Notes: generated by a model not told the origin, from the letters alone. A stretch of 64,000 nt of DNA from Oscheius tipulae (GCA_037178975.1 JASJZH010000002.1:5569501-5633500), one strand, 5' to 3'; counted from the stretch's first letter, positions 1-11,784 are shown. A program made the numbers and translations.

Positions 1-3000
1 TTCAGTCCGTTCGGGGCCCAACTTTGGTGTTCTCTCGAAGGAGTGACCGACTTGTAGGTCCATCTTATTCCCTGCCTAAAAAGAACTACAGGGACGGACC
101 ATCGTCGCTTGCCTATACCACTGTCGAGTGGGGAACCGAAGGCTATCAGCTGTGGCTTGGACGAACGGATGGACTCGGACTACAGCTGTTGGTCAGATTC
201 GCCGCTGCCTGTAATCCTGTTATGGTAATTTTAGTCGTTTTCAACAAGAAATCGAACTTAGGAGCACCACGACCGAGTAGTTCTCCTCTCCAGCTCGAAC
301 GTGTTGATCAGTCCCCCAAGAGACCGTGAGCCGGCTGCGAGTGCTCCTCACGCGGTTTGGATGCCCATAACCTATCCCAACGAGTACATTTCCGCCAATT
401 GGCCCATTCGGGTAAGAGACTCTTGTTTTTCTTCCAAAAAAGAGAGTTCTAGTTCGCTTCGTTGGACGTGGAAGGAAAAGTTCTGGCCGTGGCCGGGAGC
501 CGAGGTCTGGCCCATTGCAACATTAGCACGGGACGATGGAAAATTTTCGGCAATGAGAGTCAGGAGAGGGACATCTACGTGACAGGAGGAATCGTGGTCT
601 GGAACGGAGCTGTCGTTGTCGCCTGCTCCGAAAATGACAACACGAAAGAGCTTCTTCGATTCTACCCAGTCAGCACGAAGCTCGACAATCGATTTGCCTC
701 GGTCATGGACACGGAATGTCGAGTCTTACAGATGAACTTGAGGTTCCGTTTTGCCGAAAACTTTTCAAAGCTCGAATTAAGGGACGACGCCCTAGTGACA
801 TTCGACGTCGAATGCCGCATCCTGTTGTACAAGCTCAATCGAACAGATGACCCAAAAGTCGCCGACTCTTACGCCCAGGTCTCACTGGACAGAATAGCCG
901 AAATCCGAGTCGGAGATCTCATTCCCCACGCGGCCTGTCTCGTCTCGCTTCAACTGACTCATCTCAACTTGGATACAGGTTTTTGAATCGTCTTCTCCAT
1001 ATAAAAACAACCTCAGGAGGCGGAACATTCATCCCAGGAGTGGACACGGTGCTGGTCAATGTGTCCGGCAAACTGATCACTTTGAGTCCGAAGAAGTCGG
1101 CCATAAATGACGAGGAACGCTTCCAGCTGAATCAGCCAATCATGGTCGCCTCGTTCGTCGAGCAGATTTGGCACGATCGAATGCGAACGGCGGGTGTGAT
1201 CCCGGTCGAAGAGACTGCTATCCTGTCGAATGCGCTCTGGATCAACTGCGGATCGAAGGGAATGCGTGTGTGGTTGCCACTGTTACCTGGCCGGAAGGCT
1301 GCTCAAAATGCACAGGAATCGTCCTTCATCTCCAAGAGAATCATGCTGCCCTACGAGCTGGGAATCTATCCCGTTGGTTGGTCATTTTCCACAAATATTG
1401 AACATAAGAATGTTCCAGTGATCTACTCGGCAGACTGTCTGGCTGTGGGAGTTGAGACGGTCCGAATGCAGCTCAATCTTCACGGTGGCAAGCGCCTCAT
1501 CTACTACAATCTGCACCGCAACAGCGAGATCTTCGTGCACCATCTGCTTCGACAGCTCTTGAAAAGGAATCTGGGAATGTTTGCTCTAGAAGTGGCCGGA
1601 GCCTGTCGTCGTCTTCCTTACTTTTCGCACTCTTTGGAGCTGCTCCTTCACGGGGTGCTGGAAGAAGAGGCGACGAGCAGTGAACCGATTCCCGATCCGC
1701 TGCTGCCTCCATGTGTAGCCTTTATTCGTGAATTCCCTGAATACTTAAGGACGGTCGCTCATTGCTCACGAAAAACCGAGCTGGCTCTCTGGCCGGCCTT
1801 GTTCTCCGTTACCGGCTCGCCGAATGATCTTTTCGAAGTATTTCCATATATTTCTGTCCCGAAATGGGTCTGCTTTAGACGTGTATGCGGGACGGACAGC
1901 TTCAGACCGCCGCAAGCTATTTGATCGTCCTCCAGAGCATGGAACACTCGCAAGTCAGTCAGGAACAGTCGCTTCGCCTGCTTCGAGAAGCCTTGTCAGC
2001 CGGAGAATGGACAATAGCCAGGGATATTGTCAGATTCGCCAACTCGATTGACGCGGACGACATGGACAGTCCGGCCAGGTAGAATTCTGTTTCGATAGTT
2101 CTTTTCATTAGACTAGGATAAAAGATTGAACCAAGTTCGGGGATCGAACTTGACTCGTTGTTTTGTAGTTGAAATTTTAACGAGCTGAGCCATGCGGAAA
2201 AAATATTCGTTCGCGCTGTTTCAATAGCCAGTTCAAGATGGCTGAACATACCGTAATCATATAGAGAATCCAGATCACCTGTTTCTCTCCACCAAGCCCG
2301 TCGAACCACGTCGATTTCCTTAAACAACGGGGAAGCGAACGAGTTCGTCTTCTCGCGATTCCAGTCAGCAGCCTCGAAAGTATCCAAGGTTCGCCATTCG
2401 CATGACCACAAGGACGGCTTGCGGAAGGATTCGACGGGATCCGGGAAGAAGGTCTCCAGGGTAACTGTCCATTTGCTTTCACACATTTTGTTCTTTAGGC
2501 AATGTCGAACGAGATGTCTCCTCCCTCTCCAAGTGCTGTCCTGAATCCGCTAGCTGAGAAGATAGAGGCGATTCTAATCGAGCATGGTCAGCATCTGCTG
2601 GACGACTTCTGTATTCGCGATCTCGGGTCCTTCTGCACTCATTTAAACGTGAATACGCAGCGACTGATGTCCCGTCACGCAGTCAACGACTTTCCGCTCG
2701 CTTTGACGCGTCTTCATTCGCAGTTCTCATGGCCATATCCAGTCCCCGGGAAGCATGTTGTCGATCAGTTAGAGAAGAAGTTGGGCGCGATGACGACGAG
2801 CAAGAGTACTTGCAGTCTCAATGGTTGGTTTCCGCTACATTCTTCAAATTGGATGTAATTCCAGGCTCGGTGAATGGCGAGCTGATCCGAACGTCGGCTC
2901 TGATCCCTAAGACGCCGGAAGACGGCGTGAAACGGTCGAGAAGTCCGGCGATCTCCGAAGGCGAAGAATCATGTTCGATCAAAGAGGCAAAACTGCTGCC

Positions 3001-3766
3001 GCTCGGAACGGATATCAGTCCACCGATGAATGGACGGCAGTCGCCAGACAGTCTGGCCACGCTCCCCGCGCCCGAGACTCCGACCACGAGAAGCACAAAC
3101 GCCGATTGGCAGGGCGTGGATGTGCTGGTCGGTGAGGCTACGAGCAAGGGTCCTTCGATCAGTCAGCTGCAGTTGGCCGTTATGTTGCAGTTTTTCTCTG
3201 AGGCCTGTTCCATCGACTGGGTCTTCTTGGTAGGATTATTTGGCTTCCAAATAGAGTCCACTTCTAGTTGTGCTTGGTCAGTCGCGATGTTTCTCGGCTG
3301 CGGAAGGAGATCAACGCCGGCGTCATCAACAAATGGGGACTGGACTCGTTCGGTCAGCTTCGACTCGGCTGCCTTTCTCTTCTCAAGTGGGCCGCTGCCA
3401 ATTGGTTCGTCTTCCTCTATTTCCTTGGTAGTTTCATTTTCAGCCTCGGCTACGTCTCGATTCTTCAAGTCTTCCACGCGCATCTGGAGATGGCAGCCGA
3501 GCAGGCAGGTATTCAGAATCTTCCGCCAACGACAGCAGCAGTACAGGAGAGAGTTTCCAGGAAGCCAGAAAGTACGCCTTTCTCTCTCGTTTTTGTGACT
3601 CCCAGCATCTTTAGAAAGTCCCGTGCCTCTCGCCAACGGTTCCATCAAGCAGCCTGCCCTTCGAGAAGCCTTTCAGGGACGAGAGCGCAGTCGTAGTGTC
3701 GATCGTCTGGCCACCACATCGAGTTCGGCTACAGACGAGGAAAGTGAAGGTTGCAACATCATGTGA
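1..3766 (+). CDS. ric-1: RIC1, RAB6A-GEF complex subunit (5' partial, multi-exon)
   Basis: RIC1 pairs with RGP1 to form the exchange factor for RAB6 at the Golgi, supporting endosome-to-Golgi retrieval. The window opens in the N-terminal beta-propeller part; its first bases ttcag may be a splice acceptor. Recognisable stretches in order are WGTEGYQLWL (about 120-170), ANWPIR before an intron near 411, VTGGIVVWNG, RIMLPYELGIYPVG, and the strongly conserved LRQLLKRNLG, LLLHGVLEEEATSSEPIPDP and VAHCSRKTELALW (1530-1790). The C-terminal block ATSKGPSISQLQ...LQFFSEACSIDWVFLVGL follows at 3140-3230. The stop is TGA at 3764-3766, and the last four residues are C-N-I-M. The intron at about 2081-2499 carries a tRNA-like element. 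The first exons lie outside the window. Identity is secure from the order and density of family motifs; exon edges in the low-complexity linker (2380-3100) are uncertain. Confidence 0.93.
2130..2197 (-). repeat. tRNA-like element in RIC1 intron
   Basis: On the minus strand an A-box-like TGGCTCAGCTCGTT is followed by an anticodon-loop-like CTACAAA and a B-box-like GTTCGATCC at tRNA spacing. The helices pair poorly, so a tRNA-derived repeat or pseudogene is likelier than a working tRNA. It aligns with the elements at 9982-10050 and 27624-27694. Confidence 0.6.
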
Positions 3767-4471
3767 AAAAGCCCTACTTGCCCAGATAGCATATTCCAGA
3801 GTTTTCTCTTCCCGTTACAGGTATTATGTGTACAGGCAGCTGTGATAATTGTGCTCTTCTCCCGCTCAAAATGTTTATATTTTTATCAGAGTATAAAGTT
3901 TTTATCCAAGGAGACTTAGCAAGTCGAGGGACTCGTAATGACCAAATTTTTGCATTTAGAAACAACAAAACTTTGCTAATTGCTTTGTCTTTGGTGTCTC
4001 TGCTAGTGACAAGTGATTCTCTCCGAGCTCTGGAAGATGTCTTCTGTTAGTGGATGCTACCTTTGCTGACAAACTCCTTTATATCTCGAACCAGCTGCCG
4101 ACTACAGCTTCGCAGCCCTTTGATCTTGGCTTAGAGTTGGTCACAGACGGCTGCGCCGCTTCCCTAGTAGCAGTTTCCTCTTCAGCTTAGGCCCACAATG
4201 ACTTGTCAGCGTTGTTAGGTATTAGTATTAACAGGCAATTGTGCGGACACGGGTGATCGGTCGTGGTCGAACTTAGAGGAGCAAAATGGATTGAGTTACA
4301 ACGTCTTGACGGACAACAAGAAAGGAACAACGCTGCTCATTGGAGAATGTTTGTGTCCCCTGATGGTTGTTTGCTGAGGAGAATAGGATTTGGATCACAA
4401 CAGAACAGTTCGATCTTCCAAGACGTTCTTCGAGCTCCTGTAATCTTACCAGCGGAGGCAGTATAGGATAA

Positions 4472-4661
4472 GAGCCACCTCGGTTCTATCACCACGATCT
4501 TACCCGTTTCAACCTTTCCGATGACGGAACCGTACCAACGATACCAGAAAAATTCGACGAATCACTATGGTCGGACTCGAAGAATCAGATGGATTTCGGA
4601 TGGTCTGGAACCATAAAGGGAAGGGTACGGCATTGGAGAAGATCTGTCTACGCAGAGAGTA
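4472..4661 (+). other. Coding-like fragment of unknown identity
   Basis: One frame reads without a stop through PRFYHHDLTRFNLSDDG and continues to RRSVYAE, just before a donor-like gtaagt near 4660. Composition looks protein-like and stops flank it. I do not recognise the sequence and see no matching next exon before the synthetase. It could be a decayed exon, a small gene or chance. Confidence 0.25.
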
Positions 4662-4954
4662 AGTCTTTTTGGGTCAGGAGACTGAGATAAGGTCCAGTTA
4701 GGGGAAGGCTGTACAGTAAGGGGTCAGCCAAATTTCAAAGATCAATAAGAACAACCAATTAAAGGCTTTCCTTTGTTCCTCGCTCCCGTACAATTCTCCT
4801 TATCAAATTGTTATTGACACCCCACATTCTCTGTACTTTGTATCATGACCGCCTCCTCCCTGTCCCTTCCCAAAGACGAGAGATCTCCCTACCGTTCTTA
4901 TCGTGTTGTTGCCATGTGCTTATCGAATAGACTCTTTTTCACATCGTAAAGTTC

Positions 4955-4960
4955 AGAAGC
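4955..4960 (+). promoter_or_regulatory. Putative trans-splice acceptor, acyl-CoA synthetase
   Basis: The acceptor-like gttcag ends 4 nt before the ATG at 4961, with no obvious upstream coding exon. A 5'-UTR intron is the alternative. Confidence 0.5.
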
Positions 4961-7608
4961 ATGGTCATCCAATCGCCGTTTCCTGCTGTTCCTGTGACGG
5001 ATGTTCTTCTCCATGAGAAGGTCTTGTCAGCTCTACAGAGACACGCAGAAAAACATCCGACCAAGGCTGCCCTGGTGAGCTACAGCACTATTGAATGAGC
5101 TTAAATCTTCAGGTGAACGCTGAGAATCCGTCGGAGAAAGTGACCTACGGACAGTTGCGGGCACAAGTATTTGCTGTATCCAGTTTTCTACACAAACAGT
5201 AAGTGAATGTTGTTGTTGGAACATGGAAACTTTGTAAATCATTGTCTCTCAGTCAAAGATAGGAGGCACCTTTTAGAAATATAACAGCTATTGTAACTCT
5301 AACCCGCCTGACAGCGTCGAACTGGGCTTCTAACGGAGAAGATAGTTTTTGGATAGAATAGTTCATTGTCGCATCTTGCGATGTTCTGCAAAGTTGAAGA
5401 GGAGGGAAATATTACAACTTTCTAGGACATCACAAGGCTCAAAAATGGTTTCCACCCAAAACTTCTGTAAGAATTTAGGTTACTTGTGCTACTCTTCATT
5501 TATAGTCCTCTTTTTAGAACATTTCTTATCCACTAGACAGAAAGTATCTTCACCCAGTTCATCACTAACTCAGCTCAAAACGAGTCTCTGTCATTTGCGA
5601 TTAGTCTTATCGTTCAGTGACCACCACGTGTGTACAAGACTTGTCCATCAAACTCTTATTTTCAGTGGTTTCGGCTATCGCGATGTCGTATGCCAGGTTC
5701 TTCCCAACAGTATCGAATACGCCGTGGGATATCTGGCCGCTTTGAATTGTGGAGGCGCAATGAGCGGAGCTTCTGCCATGTTCACGGACTACGAACTCGA
5801 GAGACAGTTCCAGGACTCGAAGAGCAAGGCAGTCATTACGGATGGACCTCATCTGGACAAGGTCATGAAAGCTGTAGCCAACTGCCCGACTGTTAAAGTG
5901 GTTCTTTGTGTCAAGCCACCTCCAGGACCTCTACCAGCAAAGGCTTTCGACTGGAAGGACGCCATCGGGTGTCACATGAAGGCATTACCTCACTTCCCTA
6001 GGAAGTGGGTTACCGAAGACAAGTGAACAAGAGCTTTTCAGACTGGACGATCTGGCTCTGCTCCCTTACTCAAGTGGAACAACAGGGTCTCCGAAAGGTG
6101 TCATGCTGACCCATAAGAACTTTGGGACGATGATCGATGTGGTCAATGAGTAAGTTTTAGTCTGTAGAGTCAGACGTAAGAGAACATAGTACTTAGAACT
6201 TCTTTTGTTGTTGAAGCTGTTATTCAAGCGTTGAATAACCAGGCAATCTGCTCACGTTTGCTGATCTTCCCGTCAGAATATTCAATGTTGGAACGCTGTA
6301 AGCTAACCAATGATTCCGCATCAAAATTAGAGGATCCCCCATATGACACGACTATACTCTCCACTCACAGTACATTTGCAGTCACTACCGAACAGTTTGC
6401 GTCCCCAAACTCAAAGGAGGAGACAAATGGGACTGGTACAAGCAGAATGTTCTTCTCGTCCTTCCATTCTATCATATTTACGGCTTCGGAGTCCTGAATA
6501 TGTGTCTTCTCGAGGGAACTACTGGAGTCATCATGTCCAAGTTCGATCCAATTGTCTTCCTCAGCTCCATCGAAAAGTACAAGGTATCACTGCCTTTCCT
6601 TATTCAGTATATTACAATTTACAGATAGAAATCCTAATGATAGTCCCGCCGATTGTGCTTCTAATGGTTCGACATCCTGCTGTCCCGAAGTTCGATCTCT
6701 CTTCGGTTCAGCTGGTGCTTACTGGAGCTGCTCCTCTTGGAAAGGAGCTTTGCGACGAGTTCTTCGCCAAGTTCAAGAACATTCGGTTCCTGGCACAAGG
6801 TTTGCAAGACATATACTCGGAATAACTTACATTCAGCCTATGGAATGACAGAGTGCGGAATGGCCAGTCATCTACCCGCTTACGACAGAAAAGACAATTA
6901 CAATACTGTCGGACACATTGCTGCCACCTTTGAGCAGAAGGTAGACAAGATTTGATCAGAACAAAGTTTTCTTCAGATCATAGACCCAGTCACTGGAAAG
7001 GAAGTCGGTATCGGTGAGAGGGGAGAGATATGTGTAAGGGGCCCTACGATCATGAAGGGATATCTGGGAAGGCCAGAAGCCACGGCTGAGACAATCGACA
7101 AGGAGGGATGGTTACATACTGGTAAGAGATCTGAAATGTTACTGGCAGTAGTCAGTATTCGTATTCGAAAATTCTATTCCGAAAACTCTCCTCTTCCAGG
7201 CGACGTCGGCTACTTGAATAAGTCCGGTGAGACCTTTATTGTCGACCGAATCAAGGAACTGATCAAGGTGAAAGGTCTTCAAGTACCCCCGGCCGAGCTG
7301 GAAGATCTCCTCCATGGACACCCCGACGTGGCCGATGTGGCAGTAATCGGAATCCCGGATGAGAAAATAGGAGAGCGACCAAAAGCTTTTGTGGTCAAGG
7401 CAAACTCTACACTTACTGCTGAACAAGTTGCCAAGTTTGTTGAAAGTGAGTCACTTCCCATCTGCCAAAATCATTTGACTTAGGCAAAGTATCCCCCTAC
7501 AAATGGCTGACCGGAGGAGTTGAGTTCATAGACGAGATTCCAAAGTCTCCGTCCGGGAAGATTCTTCGACGAATGCTTCGGGATCGTGTTCCACTGGCCA
7601 AATTGTAA
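4961..7608 (+). CDS. 4-coumarate-CoA-ligase-like acyl-CoA synthetase, peroxisomal signal
   Basis: An ANL-superfamily enzyme that activates a carboxylic acid with ATP to an acyl-adenylate and then transfers it to CoA. About 535 residues over roughly ten exons, the usual length for the family. Visible motifs: P-loop [11 protein letters not shown] (exon near 6060-6110), [25 protein letters not shown] (A5 motif), GWLHTGDVGYL, the hinge [11 protein letters not shown] and the catalytic-lysine block PSGKILRR near the C terminus. The final residues are A-K-L, a PTS1-type peroxisomal signal, consistent with a fatty or aromatic acid substrate in peroxisomes. The start at 4961 follows an acceptor-like AG by 4 nt. 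Introns are mostly 35-60 nt, apart from larger ones at about 5200-5665 and 6150-6384. The stop lies 24 bp from the convergent K2P stop. The exact substrate cannot be read from the sequence. Confidence 0.92.
5382..5448. repeat. Dispersed degenerate repeat, copy A
   Basis: Lies in a synthetase intron. It contains gttctgcaaagttga followed by tacaactttctaggacat, shared with copies at 13195-13231 and 44135-44199. Confidence 0.5.
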
Positions 7609-7632
7609 TGAATCGAGTTTATTAGCCGACTT

Positions 7633-9115
7633 CTATTCATACACGTCAAAATCTTCTAAATGCGTAACGAGAGGTACACGGTTGTCTCGCTCGGCAGCCA
7701 CTCTGGGCAAGATGTCATCCAAATCGCGGAGCATCTCACGGACTTCACGGGGCGAGGCCTGGAATTCGGATTTTCTGAAACCTACAACACAATCTCTTAA
7801 ATTGTCTGATTATGTGAATCTGCCCCTTTCACCTGTTTCCGGACGTGGTACATAGGCTCTCTTACTCAGGCGTAGTCATCACAGTACACATCACCAGACA
7901 GGGCGACTGCGTGTGACTGAGCCTCTTGTCTACGTGTTGTTCTCCCCATTAGTGGCTCGCGAAAACCAACCTGAAACTCGTCTCCCACAATCTGAATCAG
8001 TTCACTGACAGTCAGCTTCTTGCCTCCGACCCAGACGTTCACGTCTCGGGCTCCTGTGAATCGCCGCCCCAAGTAGTGAACCTATGATTTTTTATAGGCT
8101 CAAAAGCAAGTCTACCTTTCGAAAGTACTTGTTCATAATTGAAAAAAGTTCGGTAGTGAGAAGGATTCCCCAGGTAAGATACAAAAGAGTCATGCCGAGC
8201 TGGAAGGTGTTGTCGACAATCGGGATTCGGTCACCAAAACCGACTGTGGTGAAGCTGATGAAGCTGAAATTTGTTCTTTTAGTTGTTTCTGGTAGAGAGA
8301 CTTACCTGAAGTAGAGTTTATCGATAGCGGTACCTTCTCCAGTGTTGTTGACTACCCGAGAGCCGGCAATGAAGGTGACCAGGAAGAGCAGAAGAACCAC
8401 CATCATCGGCATTGGAGCGTCACTGCTCACCTTCGCCTTTGCGTTGGGCTAAAGATTCTTGATCTCGGTCAAGAGAACTGTACCTACCACTCTCAGGAGA
8501 GTCATAAGACACCAGAATGCCTTACTGGAATGCTTACCAAAGTTGGCCAATGTGAGCAACATGATCGGGGTTCCAATGAGACAAAAGACGATGGTAAAGA
8601 CTCTTGCCTCATTGGTATCTGGGTACAGATTCCCATACCCTAAAAGAGTCACACTTATGGATTAAGAAGAAACTCACCAATAGTCGTGAGAGTCCCGAAT
8701 TCGAAGAGAATAATGTCTTTGAGAGACTTCGTAGCCAGAACCTTATCTAATTTGCGGAAGATTATACCAGAAATAGTGAGGACGAAGAGGAGAAGGATTA
8801 CCAGTAGAAGCTGTGGCAGAACCACGCGCCATGTCTGCAAGAGAACCCGTATCATCTCGTCACTTTCTATTTTGGGCCGTGTCGGTTTAGGGTAAAACGC
8901 CTATTGTGCAGGTGATTGGATCCTGACACGCTTCAGTACAAACCGACTATTGAACAACCAGATAGAGTGACAGTCATATAGTCAGAAACGGGACCAAATA
9001 TTGATGAAAGTATCGGAACTAATCAAATTATCGCAACCATCCGTCAATAGGAAATGCGTCATACCCGTAAGATTCCGGCGGCGACCTTCTTGGCCACAGA
9101 ATGTTGCTGCTTCAT
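7633..9115 (-). CDS. Two-pore-domain (TWiK-like) potassium channel
   Basis: K2P channels carry background K+ current as dimers with two pore loops per subunit. Reading the minus strand, exon 1 (9115-9065) encodes MKQQHSVAKKVAAGILR and exon 2 begins near 8900. TM1 is LLLVILLLFVLTISGIIF, selectivity filter 1 TTIGYGNLYP spans the junction between the exons at about 8690 and 8640, TM2 is VFTIVFCLIGTPIMLLTLAN, TM3 is MMVVLLLFLVTFIAG, and filter 2 is TTVGFGDRIP (about 8225-8280). A cytoplasmic tail follows with GGKKLTVSELIQIV and LRDLDDILPRVAAE. The spacer between TM1 and pore helix 1 is only about 15 residues, whereas the family normally has a 50-70-residue extracellular cap there. About 290 residues in total. 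The last junction was chosen as 7971/7758 (DEFQ joined to ASPREV) because it keeps the family-like tail. AGMO starts its 3' end 170 bp upstream on the same strand. Confidence 0.87.
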
Positions 9116-9285
9116 GGCTCAGAACATTGGAGAGAGAGAGAGAGAGAGTAAGAGTAACACTGATGGCGCTGGTATCGATTGCAGAGGGAGACAGGTTTCG
9201 ATCGACCAGCTGTCTGACCCCTCGTTCCGCCCATCAACAAAACATATCGTTCCCGCACTTATTCAAATTTATTTGTACACTTATC

Positions 9286-11199
9286 TCAGTCGATTCTCTT
9301 CTTCGTGCCCTCTCCGACGTAGCCAGCCGTCGAGAGGAGAAGAGCCGTCGTGACACTAACCGCTCCGAAGATTGTGAGCAAAGGAACGTCGGCCAGCATA
9401 CCGTAGAAGGCGACCAAAGTCATCAAGACGCTGTCGAAGGCCACTGCGAAGCCTCTGTAATTTACATTTTTTTTTGCGATAAGAGCACACCTACTTATGA
9501 TCAAAGTAGTAGCCGAACTTCTGCATCATCCCTATGACGAAGACCAGCCCGATGGCAAAATCTGCGTAGCTCGCGAAGTTTCGTTGCTAAAACGAGGTTT
9601 CTTTGCTTCATACTGGGTACCTCATTGATTTGAAGAGCAACCATGATGAAGCAGACTTTGGTTACCAGAAGATATGCTCTCAATGGGAAGGACAATGGAG
9701 GATTGTAGACCTCTATTGGGTACTTGATTTCAGGGATGCCCTCGGCCGGATCTTCCATGTGGAGCCACCAGAAGAAGAGCTTTGTCTTGACACCGGGGAA
9801 GTAGCCCGGGGGCCAGAGAGCAGCTTTGATCTAAACCAGTTTGTGGGTGAGAAAACTTGTAGTTGCTCGCACAAAACGCACAAAGCTAGAAGCAGCGAAA
9901 AATGAATTTTGATCTAACATAACAAGGAAACGGTTCTAGAGTTGTTTCCGAATGTTTCATGAGCAATTATTAAAATATTTGCCAAACTTGAGATTCGAAC
10001 CTGACATGCTCTATTTTGTAGTCGGACCTTTAACCGACTGCGCTACAGTGTAAAGGCTGTCGCATTCTTTTGGCTGGATACATGAGCCCACCTTGTTGAG
10101 TGTTCCAGGGAAGATCTCCTCTCCCTTCTCATTCTTCATCTGTCCCTTGTCCCATCCTAGAGCCTTGAACTCGAAGAATTGACACCACAGTTGGTCGAAA
10201 CTAGCCACCGGAGTCACCAGACCATACGCTATCTCCTCGTCCGGTTTTTCTTTGGTATAGGTTCCGAAAAGTCTAAAAGAGCTTTTACTTCGAAATAATA
10301 CGAGTCTACCTGTCCCAGATTATCAGAGTTCCTCCATAGTTCTTGTCAATACAGTATGGATTCCTTCCGTGATGAACACGGTGACTGGAGGGAGTGTTAA
10401 AGAAGTATTCCAAGGGTCCGAGGTAAGGAACCAGCGGAGTATGGAGCCAGAACTGGTAGAGGACGTTGAGATACCGGTGTACTTGGAAGACATTAGGTGG
10501 AATGATGGTCGTCTGGAGGAGGTCGAAAACAGCTGTTCCGACGTCCTAAAGTCTATGATTTTTTTTAACCGAAATAGCCTATCTCTGTTTCGATCAAAGC
10601 GACATACCTGTACAGCTCCTTGTCGCAGGGCTGTACTCAGATTGTAGTACTCTGAAGAATGATGCATTTGATGGAAAGACCAGAAGACCCCGGCCTCTGT
10701 AATTAAACTTTCGTTTGGAACTTTCATAAGCAAACCGTGAATCGCTCTGTGAGCCAAATAATACATGAGATCCTGGGTGAAGAAGCACAAAACCCAAGTA
10801 TAGGCGCTGTCTGGCGGGAGATCAATCTGAACTTCCATTATCTTTCCTTCAAATGGTATCTTACAATATGGAATCTATCGTAGAAGGGTTTGTACAGATA
10901 GGCGGAAACAGAGTAGCCGCCAAACTTGAAAAGGAGGGAGAGCGTTCCCGCGTTGATCGACGTGATCGTATCGTTGAAGGCCCATTTCCGGTCGTCCAGG
11001 AAGAAAAATTCGAGGATGACTAGGATCAGCATCCAGATCGTGGCCTAAAGGCCGAACCCTCTATGTCTCGCCTACAACCAACCTGATCAGTAAAGTTGGG
11101 GACCGAATCCTGCGTCGGATAGGTAGTCTCATTAGGAGTCACGAGGTAGAGCAAGTAGCGAAGATTGTTGGGGCTGAGCCCCTTGACCACGGTGTCCAT
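9286..11199 (-). CDS. agmo-1: Alkylglycerol monooxygenase (fatty-acid hydroxylase superfamily)
   Basis: AGMO is a tetrahydrobiopterin- and iron-dependent membrane enzyme of the ER that cleaves the O-alkyl bond of ether lipids. The minus strand shows several membrane segments (such as WMLILVILEFFFL) and then the histidine clusters of the superfamily: AHRAIHE, HQMHHSSEYYNLSTALRQ and HRVHHGRNPYCIDKNYGG. IIWDRLFGTY follows, then a long C-terminal membrane domain ending GYVGEGTKKRID and a stop at 9286. The order and wording of motifs match animal AGMO closely. A 39-nt intron interrupts the cluster between AHRAIH and EAGVFW. The start at 11199 gives MDTVVKGLSPNN and then a first TM. A tRNA-like element sits in the intron near 10,020. 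No missing catalytic histidine was seen. Confidence 0.93.
9982..10050 (-). repeat. tRNA-like element in AGMO intron
   Basis: Minus strand: A-box-like TAGCGCAGTCGGTT, loop CTACAAA and B-box GGTTCGAATC at tRNA spacing. Several helix positions mismatch. Same family as 2130-2197 and 27624-27694. Confidence 0.6.
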
Positions 11200-11784
11200 C
11201 TTGACTCCAAGTCTTCAAAATCACGGTTTATTGGGGAGGCGATAACAGGTCGAGGCTGCTACACTACAGGCACAGACCAAAGGAACAATAATAGTGATTT
11301 GTTTACTACGCGTGAGTATGAAAACAACGTGTTTCCGTATCAAAGACCTCCACGAAATTGAACTTTGTGCGGGGAAATGATGGATAGAGGATTTGGCAGA
11401 ACCAGAAGAGAGGCATCACAGAAATCGTGGAGAGGAAACTTTTGAGACCAGGACTAGGCAAAAACCGTCTAGCAATTGGCGTCGGATAGGTGGTAATTAG
11501 ACAGACAGAACAATAAACCAGATAATACAGGAGAGAAAAGGTCGATGGGCCGGACTCTTTGCCTTATAAGAGCTGACAAAGAGTCGGCTGAGCGGTGTGT
11601 TCTCCTAGACTCTTGTCGTTTCTTATCAAACGACCAGCTACTTCAGAAAACCTGAAATGCGAGAGAGGCTACACGCTCTAGGACACACATTTGCACATTG
11701 ATTGGAAACTTTATATCGTTTGTGAGATGTGAAGGACTAGGAGGGAGATACGGGAAGAGTATACTACCGACAAAGTAGTATCAG
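11200..11784. other. Intergenic region, FRRS1-like to AGMO
   Basis: 585 bp between two minus-strand genes. It should contain the AGMO 5' control region and the 3' UTR of the DOMON protein. No ORF, repeat or RNA gene that I can support. Confidence 0.5.

Larger units (their letters stand above)
3767..4960. other. Intergenic region between RIC1 and acyl-CoA synthetase
   Basis: About 1.2 kb with no gene that I can define. It should hold the RIC1 3' UTR and the promoter/outron of the synthetase. A short coding-like fragment (4472-4661) is listed separately. The upstream part has stops in all frames and no recognisable motif. Confidence 0.5.
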
